The notes below the pieces were generated by a model. It did no database searches, had not been told where the DNA came from, and saw only the letters and a program-made list of their open reading frames with translations. From assembly GCA_030431255.1 (NCBI GenBank), contig JAUIJL010000013.1, positions 179,136 through 243,135 of the forward strand: a stretch of 64,000 nt of DNA. Reading direction: 5' to 3'. A program made the translations under genes and the position numbers. The stretch comes from Thermoanaerobaculia bacterium (GTDB lineage: Bacteria > Acidobacteriota > Thermoanaerobaculia > Multivoradales > J023). The first letter of the stretch is position 1; each line of letters begins with the position of its first letter. Positions 9,074 to 16,932 of the stretch are shown piece by piece.

Positions 9074-11494
9074 ATGCGTGATCTGCTGTGGAGCTGGCGC
9101 CAGACCCTCCGCTACCCGCGGGTCACTGTGGCTGCCATCGGCATCTTGGCATTGACCTGCACCGCCGCCACCGCCCTCTTCAGCACCCTCAGCCCGCTTT
9201 GGTGGTCTCCGATCTCTTTGCCCGAGTCCGACCGACTGGTGGTGTTGTGGGAGGATCTCAAAGGGCAAACGAGCCTCGGTAGGTCCAGCTCCTTGGGCTT
9301 CCATTCCAGCATTGCCGCCGACACTTCCGGCATCGCCGAGGTGGCCGCTTCTCGACCCATTCTGCCGGTCGTTTGGTTGGACGACCAACCGACCAGCTTG
9401 GTCGGCGCTCGGGTGACCACCAACTTCCTGAGCACCCTGGGTATTCAGCCCGCGATCGGCAGGGATTTTGTGATGGAGGACGAGCAGCCCGGATCTCGCT
9501 TGGCGATTTTGATCAGCCATCGGGTATGGCGGGTGCATTTCGGCTCGGATCCGAATCTGGAAGACCTCGATCCGCGCTTGGACTTCGGCGGCGCCTTGGT
9601 GCCCGCCCGGGTCGTGGGGGTGCTGCCGGAGCATACGACCCTCGACCAACCCCTGGTGTGGAATCGGGTGGAGGTGCTGAGCGTGCTGCCTCGGGCATGG
9701 TCGCCCGAGCGCAACGACTACGCCGGCAGGTCTTTTCATTTGGTAGGACGCCTTCGGCCGGACCGCGATCTGGCGAGTCTTCAACGGCAGGGAGAGGCCA
9801 CCGCCACGATCCTCGGTGAGACCTATCCCGCGATCTTCGACGGCTGGAGCTTCCGCGCGGAACGGGCGACAAATCTGGTGGTAGCCCCTTATCGCAAAGC
9901 CCTGACCACACTCATCGTGCTCACGCTCTTGGTGCTGCTCGCGGCGTGCGTCAACGTCTCCATCTTGTTGTCGGCCCGGCATCACGAGCGAGCCGGAGAG
10001 CTGGCGTTGAGAGCAGCCTTTGGGGCCACGCCCTGGGCCATCAACCGCCTTCTATTGGTGGAAGGGTTGTTGCTCGCCGGGCTCGCCTGTGTCCCCGGTC
10101 TCGCCGGGACCCATTTATTGCTCCAGCAGCTCCGCGGCTTGAGCCTAGAGCGGCGTCTTCAGGACATTCATCTGCAGGCCGAAGGGGTGCTCTTCGCCAT
10201 CGCCCTCTGCGTTTTGATGGCCCTGCTTTTCAGCTTCATTCCGCGATTGGGCGCCCCCCTTCACACGGATGCACTCGGGGTGGGCCCGCGGTCTCCCCGT
10301 CGGAGAATCCTCTGGCATCGTCGGCTGCTCAGCTTGGAGGTGGCCGCGGGGGTGCTGATTCTGGCCACGGCGATCACCGTCACCCAAGGATTCTTGGGTT
10401 TGGTGAGAACAGATCCGGGTTTCTCTGCGGACCGTCTGCTGGTGGCGACCCTGCGACAATCCGTGGCCCTTGGGGGCGAACGAGATCCCGCCCTCTACGA
10501 GCTCGCGGTCCGCTCCGCCGAAGCCCTTCCCCACATCGAAAAGGCGGGGATTATTCGCTTTCCCCCCATGAGCGGCTCGGTCTTGACCATCGAAGCCCGC
10601 ACGGACGACGACCTCGGCGTGTTGGTCGGCTTGGACGGGGTCGGCCCGAGGACTTTCGAGACCTTGGGCATTCCTCTGATCCGAGGCCGAAGCATGCTCC
10701 CGGAAGACCTCGCGCAAGCCGACGGCGATCAGGGGCCGCGTCCGGTTTGGATCAGCCAATCCCTGGCTGAGCGCCTGCCGGAGGGCGATCGGCTCGGTGT
10801 GACCCTTGCCCTCAGCTTCCTCGACGCACCGTATCGTGTGGCCGGCATCGTCGGTGATATTCGCCGGATCACTCTGTCCCAATCCCCTCAGCCGGCCGTG
10901 TATTTGCCCTACACCCAGCTTCGCCGACTGCACGCCTACCTGATCGCCCAGATCAGCGATCCGGAGCACGGTCCGATCGGTCCCCATCAAATCGCATCGG
11001 GTCGCGTCGCGCTGCGCCAAACCCTGGCCCAGATCGACCGCCGTTTGGTGGTCGAGGAAATCCAACCACTCCAGGACCTGATCGACGGCACCACGGAAAA
11101 AGAGCGCATCCTGACCTTCTTGAGCCTCGCCCTGACAATCCTCGGCCTCGCCCTGATCACCTCGGGATTGTGGGCCGTCGCCAGCTACGGGGTCCAGCAA
11201 AGGTTTCAGGAGATGGGAGTTCGCTTGGCCGTCGGCGCACCCCCCGCCTCCCTCTGGCGCGAGACGCTGCGCCCCATCCTGCTCGACACGCTGCTCGGCC
11301 TCGGGGCCGGTACCCTGGCCGGATTCCTTTCGGCCGACGCTGCGGCGACTCTGCTCTTCGAGAATGCCGGCCCTCAATTTGGACCATTAATCTTAGCCTC
11401 TTGTTGGCTGATCATTCTCGCCGCCGGCGCGGTGTTCTTGGCGACTCGCAGATTACGTTCCCTCAATCCAATGGACATCCTGCGCCAGGACTGA
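9074..11494 (+). CDS. Duplicated orphan permease of the MacB/FtsX (ADOP) family
   Basis: An 806-residue membrane protein starting at ATG 9074 behind GGAG, with MRDLLWSWRQTLRYPRVT followed by the first membrane helix. It contains a MacB-like periplasmic core, an FtsX domain (coupling motif RHHERAGELALRAAFGATPW), a second periplasmic core, and a second FtsX domain (VQQRFQEMGVRLAVGAPP) ending NPMDILRQD. This duplicated layout of about 800 residues without a linked ATPase is characteristic of Acidobacteriota. Its stop is 166 bases before the radical SAM gene, on the same strand, so it may be co-transcribed with it. A role in transport of, or resistance to, the peptide is inferred only from position. 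Confidence 0.9.
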   Translation: MRDLLWSWRQTLRYPRVTVAAIGILALTCTAATALFSTLSPLWWSPISLPESDRLVVLWEDLKGQTSLGRSSSLGFHSSIAADTSGIAEVAASRPILPVVWLDDQPTSLVGARVTTNFLSTLGIQPAIGRDFVMEDEQPGSRLAILISHRVWRVHFGSDPNLEDLDPRLDFGGALVPARVVGVLPEHTTLDQPLVWNRVEVLSVLPRAWSPERNDYAGRSFHLVGRLRPDRDLASLQRQGEATATILGETYPAIFDGWSFRAERATNLVVAPYRKALTTLIVLTLLVLLAACVNVSILLSARHHERAGELALRAAFGATPWAINRLLLVEGLLLAGLACVPGLAGTHLLLQQLRGLSLERRLQDIHLQAEGVLFAIALCVLMALLFSFIPRLGAPLHTDALGVGPRSPRRRILWHRRLLSLEVAAGVLILATAITVTQGFLGLVRTDPGFSADRLLVATLRQSVALGGERDPALYELAVRSAEALPHIEKAGIIRFPPMSGSVLTIEARTDDDLGVLVGLDGVGPRTFETLGIPLIRGRSMLPEDLAQADGDQGPRPVWISQSLAERLPEGDRLGVTLALSFLDAPYRVAGIVGDIRRITLSQSPQPAVYLPYTQLRRLHAYLIAQISDPEHGPIGPHQIASGRVALRQTLAQIDRRLVVEEIQPLQDLIDGTTEKERILTFLSLALTILGLALITSGLWAVASYGVQQRFQEMGVRLAVGAPPASLWRETLRPILLDTLLGLGAGTLAGFLSADAAATLLFENAGPQFGPLILASCWLIILAAGAVFLATRRLRSLNPMDILRQD

Positions 11495-11660
11495 GCAGCG
11501 CCTCCCTCCGGTCTCCGCATCCCGAGACTCTTTATCTCCACTTTATCCCTAAAGAGGGTAGACTCGTCCCTCTCATTTGCCCATCCGTACCGTGCGCGAG
11601 CTTTCGACACTCTCTTGCGGCTCGGATCATCTCCCCCCGGTATCTTTGAAAGAGGTTCCC
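11495..11660. other. Gap between orphan permease and radical SAM gene
   Basis: No gene. AAAGAGG at 11649-11655 is the ribosome site of the radical SAM gene. No clear promoter or terminator is seen, which leaves read-through from the permease possible. Confidence 0.45.
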
Positions 11661-13163
11661 ATGATGCTTAGAACCAGCAGCTACACGATTTACGTCGACC
11701 TCCCCGACAGCCGTGACGAGATGCTGCTCGTCCACGGCTACACCGGCGCATACGACCGGGTATCGAGACGGGTCGCGAATTACCTTCGGGGCCTGGAAGC
11801 TAAGCGCCCTCCCAAACCTCTCTACGGCGAATGGATGTCCGAGCCGGACCTTCCCGCGGAAACCGAGACTCCGGGTGACGACGTCATCCAGCTGTTGGAA
11901 AAACGTGGCTATCTGACCCCGCTCAATCAAGAGCAAGAGGAAGACCTCTTCTCCCGTCTGGCCCTAAAGCTCCACGAGCGGGCCAGGAATCGTCCGCCCA
12001 GCTACATCTTCATGCCCACCTACAATTGCAACCTGCGCTGCTCCTACTGCTTCCAGGACCACATGCGCACGGATGCCGGCTTCAAGCATCTGCTCAAGAC
12101 CATGTCACCGGAGATGGTAGACCGCTACTTTGCCGCCATGCCCGGTATCGAGGCCAAGCACGGTCTGGAGGAAGATCCGAATCGCATTCGGGATATCGGC
12201 TTCTTCGGCGGCGAGCCCCTATTGGCGAGGAATCGAGAAACCGTTCAGAGGATCATGGATCGCGCCCTCGAAATCGGCGGTGCCAAGTTTTGGGCGGTTT
12301 CCAATGCCACTGAGCTGGAGGCCTATGAGGATCTGCTCGGTCCCGACGGCATCACCAGCATTCAAATCACCCTGGACGGTCCGCCCGAAGAGCACGACCA
12401 ACGGCGGATTTACGCCGACGGCTCCGGATCGTTCGAGAAGATTGCGGCCAATATCGACCTCGCGCTGGCCCGGGGTGTGCTCATCAACATTCGGCTCAAC
12501 ATCGACCGCGGCAATATTGGAGACCTGCCACCTTTGGCCGACGAAATCGTCGCCCGGGGATGGGTCGCTTTCCGCAACTTCAGCGCCTATACCGCCCCGA
12601 TCCACGCCAGCAACGACAAGACCGATCGCAAAACGACTTTCAACTCCTGGCAGCTGGACCAAGAGCTGACCAAGCTCCGCGGCAGCTTTCCCAACATGAA
12701 ATTCATCGGTCGACCCGACGAGGGCATTCGCGTGCGGGCCCGGCAAATCTTCGATCAGAAAGAAATCACTCCCAACCTACGACCGAGCTTCTGCGGCGCC
12801 CACGATCAGATGTATATCTTCGACACCTTCGGCGACGTCTACGCTTGCTGGGAACGGACGGGCGACAAGAAGATCCGCTTCGCCCACGTGGACGCCGATG
12901 CCGAGATTCACTTCCAACACGAGATCAAACAAGAGTGGCGCTCCAGATCAGTGACCAGCAATCCCGTTTGCCGACGTTGTCGGTACGCCCTGCATTGCGG
13001 CGGTGGCTGCGCCATCCTCGCCTTGGGCCAGCGGGGCACCATGCACGCCAACTATTGCGACGGCTATGCCTCCCGTTTCCGGGCGAGCATTTCCGACGCC
13101 TATGTCGCCTTCCGAAATGGCGAGGAGGCGATCGACCTGAACGACAGAGTCTGTGATCTCTGA
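11661..13163 (+). CDS. Radical SAM/SPASM peptide maturase (predicted RiPP-modifying enzyme)
   Basis: 500 residues from ATG 11661, five bases after AAAGAGGT. About 110 N-terminal residues may serve as a peptide-recognition region. Next comes the radical SAM motif C123-NLR-C127-SY-C130 that binds the [4Fe-4S]-SAM cluster, then GFFGGEP. The C-terminal domain has the SPASM signature: C378 and C396, then C437-x2-C440-x5-C446-x3-C450 and C466, enough for two auxiliary Fe-S clusters. Such enzymes install thioether, C-C or related cross-links in ribosomal peptides, or oxidise sulfatases. No sulfatase is adjacent, while a 74-residue Cys peptide is encoded 421 bases downstream, so RiPP maturation is preferred. 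The exact subfamily was not recognised. Confidence 0.92.
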   Translation: MMLRTSSYTIYVDLPDSRDEMLLVHGYTGAYDRVSRRVANYLRGLEAKRPPKPLYGEWMSEPDLPAETETPGDDVIQLLEKRGYLTPLNQEQEEDLFSRLALKLHERARNRPPSYIFMPTYNCNLRCSYCFQDHMRTDAGFKHLLKTMSPEMVDRYFAAMPGIEAKHGLEEDPNRIRDIGFFGGEPLLARNRETVQRIMDRALEIGGAKFWAVSNATELEAYEDLLGPDGITSIQITLDGPPEEHDQRRIYADGSGSFEKIAANIDLALARGVLINIRLNIDRGNIGDLPPLADEIVARGWVAFRNFSAYTAPIHASNDKTDRKTTFNSWQLDQELTKLRGSFPNMKFIGRPDEGIRVRARQIFDQKEITPNLRPSFCGAHDQMYIFDTFGDVYACWERTGDKKIRFAHVDADAEIHFQHEIKQEWRSRSVTSNPVCRRCRYALHCGGGCAILALGQRGTMHANYCDGYASRFRASISDAYVAFRNGEEAIDLNDRVCDL

Positions 13164-13464
13164 TTTCCGATCGCCCTCGCATTTCCGTCGGTAACTCACC
13201 TCCGGGTTCCGACCCTTCCCACCCGGGTCCGGGCCGCCGGCCGGCGTGCCCAACCGGGCGGGAAAGTCTCCTTATTTCCACCCCTCCTTATAGCTGCCGG
13301 TCCCCAGAGGACAACCGCTTGCATCCCCGAGATGTCAGGTCGTCCCCATGGCTGGGTAATGGGCTGCACAGCCTCGCGGCAGGGTGGGTAACCAGCTTCC
13401 CACCTTTTGCTCCCCATCGGGTGCCGACGCCGCGAAAACCGCCAATTTAGGCGTTTTTCGAAGC
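13164..13464. other. Leader region upstream of the peptide gene, with inverted repeats
   Basis: No protein gene. CTGCCG (13294-13299) and CGGCAG (13377-13382) could close an approximately 89-nt fold containing GTCC/GGAC (13300-13312) and GGCT/AGCC (13362-13373). GGTGGG-N10-CCCACC follows at 13383-13404. An imperfect 11-bp inverted repeat with flanking A- and T-tracts (13433-13460) looks like a weak bidirectional terminator that may insulate the peptide gene from the radical SAM gene. The GGTGGG/CCCACC palindrome, about 60-80 bases before the promoter, is a candidate activator site. Confidence 0.5.
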
Positions 13465-13480
13465 TGGCACGCCCTTTGCT
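13465..13480 (+). promoter_or_regulatory. Sigma-54 (-24/-12) promoter of the peptide gene
   Basis: TGGCACG-CCCT-TTGCT matches the sigma-54 consensus TGGCACG-N4-TTGCW at every position, with the -24 GG and -12 GC correctly spaced. Transcription would start near 13491, about 95 bases before the peptide ATG at 13585. This agrees with a sigma-54 activator encoded in the same cluster at 3466-4878. Confidence 0.85.
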
Positions 13481-13584
13481 TATAGGTCCGGTATCCGGCA
13501 GAGAACAATCATTCACCTGATGACCTCCGCCACTATTTTTTTTCTGAATCCCAAAGTTACCTTGCAGCACAAAGGAGCAACCCG

Positions 13585-13809
13585 ATGTCCTTCCGCAACA
13601 ACGACCTGTCGCCGATGAACCAAAACATCCTCTCCCTAGGCTTCTCCCAAGATCCCTCCTCCATGACCGGAGCCGACTTGGACCGGCACATCGACAACGC
13701 CTTGCAAAGCTTCGGTCTGTGGGGAGACAGCACGCCTTGCATGCCCTACAACCACTGCACCAGCGACATCGACAACAACGGCTGCAGCGCTTTCGGACGC
13801 ATCGAGTGA
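13585..13809 (+). CDS. Predicted RiPP precursor peptide, 74 residues, Cys-containing C-terminus
   Basis: ATG 13585 lies 9 bases after AAAGGAG (13569-13575). The first 50 or so residues are Cys-free, rich in S, N, D and L, with a helix-prone part (GADLDRHIDNALQSFGLWG), as expected of a leader. The last 23 residues hold three Cys (52, 58, 67) among Asn, Asp, Gly and Ser: PCMPYNHC then TSDIDNNGCSAFG. This is the usual shape of a radical-SAM-modified precursor. No Gly-Gly cleavage site is seen and I recognise no precursor family. The gene is a single transcription unit between a sigma-54 promoter and a terminator, just downstream of the maturase. Its function (bacteriocin, signal, redox peptide) cannot be read from sequence. 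Confidence 0.78.
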   Translation: MSFRNNDLSPMNQNILSLGFSQDPSSMTGADLDRHIDNALQSFGLWGDSTPCMPYNHCTSDIDNNGCSAFGRIE

Positions 13810-13869
13810 GCTGATTCCCAACCTCGATGGTCCGAGCACCGCCGGAAGGCGGGACCCAACCTCGATTCA

Positions 13870-13904
13870 GCCGCAGCGAAACCATCTCGCTGCGGCTTTT
13901 CTCG
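13870..13904 (+). terminator. Intrinsic terminator of the peptide gene
   Basis: GCCGCAGCGA (13870-13879) and TCGCTGCGGC (13887-13896) form a perfect 10-bp stem with a 7-base loop, followed by TTTTCTCGTT. It closes the peptide transcription unit 60 bases after the stop codon. Confidence 0.88.
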
Positions 13905-14019
13905 TTCCAGCCCACACCGGAGGCCCCAGCAAAAGGGTCGCGGTCCGGCCGGGAAGCCGGTAAGATCCAGCCCCTTCCACAGCATTGCGGTCCAACACGA
14001 CGGCACGGAGATATAAGAC

Positions 14020-14562
14020 ATGAGCCATTCCCGAGGAAAGCACTCCCCAACCCAAAGAAGCCTGGTCATGACCCTGATCGGCAAGGACCGTCCCGGTTTG
14101 GTGCAATCCCTTTCCGCGGTGGTCGAGGATCACGGCGGCAGCTGGCAGGCGAGCCGCATGGTGCACCTGGACGGCGAGTTCGCGGGTCTGCTGTCGATCG
14201 ACGTGCCCGAATCCCAAATCGACGCTTTGGAAAGTGCCCTCGGCCGACTCGAAGGAGTCACCGTGACGGTCAATCGAGCGTCCGAAGACCAGCCGAGCTC
14301 CGGCGGCTCGATCCGACAGCTCGAGATCATCGGCCAGGATCGCCCCGGCATTGTGCGCCGAGTCACCGAGCGCATCAGCGCGCTCAACCTCAACATCGAG
14401 GAGCTCGAGAGCGAGGTCGCCAGCGCGCCGATGTCTGCGGAGCTGCACTTCAAGGCTACGGCCATCCTGCGGGCCGCAGACGACGCAGCCTTCGCCACCT
14501 TGCGTGAGCGGTTGGAAGAGCTGGGTGCCGACTTGATGGTCGACCTCAAGCAGGCCGACTGA
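14020..14562 (+). CDS. Tandem ACT-domain protein, GcvR-like regulator
   Basis: 180 residues with two ACT domains: LVMTLIGKDRPGLVQSLSAV (about 15-95) and LEIIGQDRPGIVRRVTERIS (about 100-178). Both carry the DRPG loop that binds amino acids in GcvR and related regulators. Length and layout match the GcvR/ACT family, which in enterobacteria modulates the glycine cleavage regulator GcvA. No gcv genes are in the window, so the target is unknown. GGAGAT precedes ATG 14020. The 3' end of the gene is part of a 27-bp tandem repeat that continues beyond the stop. Confidence 0.85.
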   Translation: MSHSRGKHSPTQRSLVMTLIGKDRPGLVQSLSAVVEDHGGSWQASRMVHLDGEFAGLLSIDVPESQIDALESALGRLEGVTVTVNRASEDQPSSGGSIRQLEIIGQDRPGIVRRVTERISALNLNIEELESEVASAPMSAELHFKATAILRAADDAAFATLRERLEELGADLMVDLKQAD

Positions 14563-14618
14563 ACGGTCGACCTCAGGAAGCCGGACTGAACGGTCGACCT
14601 CATGGCGGTCGACTGATC
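14538..14618 (+). repeat. 27-bp tandem repeat spanning the end of the ACT gene (three units)
   Basis: GGTCGACCTCA recurs at 14538, 14565 and 14592, and each unit includes a GACTGA that carries a stop in the ACT frame. The first unit encodes the last residues of the ACT protein; the other two are untranslated copies. This looks like a recent slippage duplication of a gene end. Confidence 0.85.
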
Positions 14619-14635
14619 TGAGCTCCAAGAGCCGC

Positions 14636-16720
14636 TCAGCGTCTGGACGAAGGCGCCGGGGCCCCGAGATTCTCCATCAATGAGGGTTGTAGTCGGCGTG
14701 CTTGCTCCGCGGCTTGAGCCGCTTGGGCGTCGGCTCCCGCGGCTCGGTAAAGGGTCGCCAATTGGAGCCAAGTCCTGGCGTCGGACGGCCAGCGCCGAAC
14801 CATCTCTTCCAACGCCTTGATCTGGAAGTCCCCACGACCCAACCGTTGAGCGATCACCGCCCGCAGCTGCCAGGGGCTCTCCGAAAGGGGATAGGTCTCG
14901 ATCATCCGCTGGGTATCGTGCATGGTTTGGACCGAGTCGCCGGTGACCATGGCCATCCGCGCCCGCCCCATCAACGCCCCGGGATGATCCGGATCCAGAC
15001 GCAAGGCATCTCCGAAGGCCGCACGCGCCGCCGGTAGACGCTGGGCGCCGAGCAACGCCATGCCGCGCAGCTGATGGAAGGTCGGCCAAGTCTCCACGGA
15101 TTCGAGAGGCGCCGGAGCAGACGGTTGGATGGCCTGGGAGCTGCCGGGATTCGGGAATCGATCGAAGAGCGTCACCGCTTCCTGAAAACGACCGATCTGC
15201 ACATAGGCCATGGCCAGCAGACCGTCTCGCCAGAGCTTGCCGGCGGTGGTTGAAAGCAGCTTGTCCAGTCTGCCATCGTCCCACAGCTTCAAATCGCCCC
15301 CCGGGGTGGTCACCGAGCGAAACGCCATCTTTTCCCGCCGCGGAATCGACCTGCGAATGTAGTGGTCCGTGGTGGCGATTCCCGGCAGGTCGAAGGGCTC
15401 GCTTTGGCGAACATGGCAATCCACACAGCCCAGCTCCCCGCGGGCAGAGGATCCCGTCACTGCCTGCACGGTCAGCTCCGGAGAGCGGGAGCAGCCGACC
15501 TGCTCCGCTCGGCTTTGCCCGGTTCGGCTTTGCCCGGTCTGGCTTTGCCCGGTCTGGCTTCGCCCGTTTGGGCTTTGCCCGTTTGGGCTGCGCCCGTGGC
15601 ATTGGACGCAGGCCCGTTCGAACGACGCCACACCCTGCTGCCGGAACGAGGTATGGGGATCGTGGCAGGTCGTGCAGGTCATTTCCGGTGCGCCCTCAAA
15701 GCATTTCGACAACGAAAGACGCTCCAGCTGGCCGACGAATCGGAAATCGTCGCCCGGGGTCGCCGTCACCAACGTCGGGAATTGGGCGGCCAGCGGTTTG
15801 TCGAGGCTCGGTCGCCCTTTGACCATTTGAAAACGGACATCCCCCTGAAGGTGGCAACGGGCGCAGACGTCGCGTTGCCGGGCCGGCGAAAGCTCGGCGA
15901 GCAGCTCCAGGCCCAATCCGTCACCTTCTTCGAGACCGCTCACCAAGCGCAAATGCTTGCGCGCCGAGCCGTGGCAAGCCTCACAGCCCAAGGGTTTGAG
16001 GTGGTCGAAGGCGTCGACCCCCAACGCATGACCCGGGTCGATCCACCGGCCGTTGGCCGAGGCGCCGGGCAACGAGGCCGGCGAAGAATCCGTGTGGCAG
16101 GTCAAACACCCCTCGGTGAGCGCCATGTTCACCCCCGACGGTCGCTCCGACATCTCGAAAGGCGACAGCTCCAAACCATGGTCTGTGACGGTTTCCACCG
16201 GCGCGAAGAAGAGACGGTTGACGGGCTCTCCGGTGGCGGGATGCAGCTCCGCCGTGGCATAGGAGATATCGAAAATCCCCGCTCCGATTTGCCCCACCAC
16301 CTTCTGCGATCGAATGCCGCCGTCAGGAGCGATAGCGGTCAAATAGGACGTATCGCCCTGTGGGCGCATCTCGTATTGCCAGCCGGTTTTGGGATGGCTC
16401 ACCTTTCCAGAGGGCGGCTGCTGCACTTTGCCCAAGCTGCGGGACATGCCGTGACGCAAATAGGAGCTGTACACGTTGGGATGACAACCCGCGCAACCCC
16501 GCATGGACAGCGGCGGGGAGCCGGCTCCGGCGCTCTCGGCCTCCACCGGCGTCGTGACCGCCAGGGATGCCGCAACGAGAAGCAGCCCTGGGATCCCAAG
16601 CCCTCGAATTAGTAGCTCTAGAGACGGCGGTCGGAGAGACAACAGTCTCGGAATCAACACTACGCTTAAATTCCGCGCGCCGATCAGTCGATCAGCGTTG
16701 CAGTCAAATAGGTATTTCAT
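14636..16720 (-). CDS. Secreted seven-heme c-type cytochrome with C-terminal TPR region
   Basis: 694 residues with an N-terminal hydrophobic export segment (LGIPGLLLVAASLAVTTPVEA). Seven CxxCH heme sites follow: CAGCH, CLTCH, CEACH, CARCH, CTTCH, CVQCH and CVDCH. The layout resembles cytochrome c-554/DmsE-like multiheme electron carriers. After about residue 470 the sequence turns into helical TPR-like repeats (GKLWRDGLLAMAYVQIGRFQEAV and onward), so the protein joins electron transfer to a protein-binding scaffold. Between hemes six and seven sits a repetitive NGQS/TGQS linker produced by a 15-bp DNA repeat. Periplasmic location is inferred. ATG 16720 has no clear Shine-Dalgarno; a later start is possible. 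No ccm or quinol oxidase genes are adjacent. Confidence 0.87.
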   Translation of the reverse strand: MKYLFDCNADRLIGARNLSVVLIPRLLSLRPPSLELLIRGLGIPGLLLVAASLAVTTPVEAESAGAGSPPLSMRGCAGCHPNVYSSYLRHGMSRSLGKVQQPPSGKVSHPKTGWQYEMRPQGDTSYLTAIAPDGGIRSQKVVGQIGAGIFDISYATAELHPATGEPVNRLFFAPVETVTDHGLELSPFEMSERPSGVNMALTEGCLTCHTDSSPASLPGASANGRWIDPGHALGVDAFDHLKPLGCEACHGSARKHLRLVSGLEEGDGLGLELLAELSPARQRDVCARCHLQGDVRFQMVKGRPSLDKPLAAQFPTLVTATPGDDFRFVGQLERLSLSKCFEGAPEMTCTTCHDPHTSFRQQGVASFERACVQCHGRSPNGQSPNGRSQTGQSQTGQSRTGQSRAEQVGCSRSPELTVQAVTGSSARGELGCVDCHVRQSEPFDLPGIATTDHYIRRSIPRREKMAFRSVTTPGGDLKLWDDGRLDKLLSTTAGKLWRDGLLAMAYVQIGRFQEAVTLFDRFPNPGSSQAIQPSAPAPLESVETWPTFHQLRGMALLGAQRLPAARAAFGDALRLDPDHPGALMGRARMAMVTGDSVQTMHDTQRMIETYPLSESPWQLRAVIAQRLGRGDFQIKALEEMVRRWPSDARTWLQLATLYRAAGADAQAAQAAEQARRLQPSLMENLGAPAPSSRR
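15511..15600. repeat. Six 15-bp tandem repeats inside the cytochrome gene
   Basis: GGCTTTGCCCGGTCT-like units start at 15511, 15526, 15541, 15556, 15571 and 15586. The period is a multiple of three, so the array adds five-residue (xGQSx) units without breaking the frame between the sixth and seventh heme sites. Copy number may vary between strains. Confidence 0.9.
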
Positions 16721-16932
16721 GTCGAGCGCATGCTAGCACCGGCCGGGTTCCCTGTCCCGCCCGGCCAGGAACCCATCCGCGGCTCGAAAATTTTTTCGAT
16801 TTCCGCCGGCGGTTTTTTCCAGCGTTCACGTATCAACTACCGGGCCCGGTTGTCGGCCCCCTCTTCTCTGCTGTGCTCCATGGCTCTCTGCGATGATTTC
16901 AACTACCGTCCGTCGCGGACGAAGGAAAGCAT

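Noticed and set aside
8738..9985. Minus-strand open frame extending the ABC permease by more than 400 residues
   Set aside because: The stretch is the antisense shadow of the divergent orphan permease, has no hydrophobic or domain character, and the conserved permease begins at ATG 8737.
10145..11377. 410-residue minus-strand frame
   Set aside because: Antisense to the orphan permease; Gln/Gly-rich shadow composition, no ribosome site.
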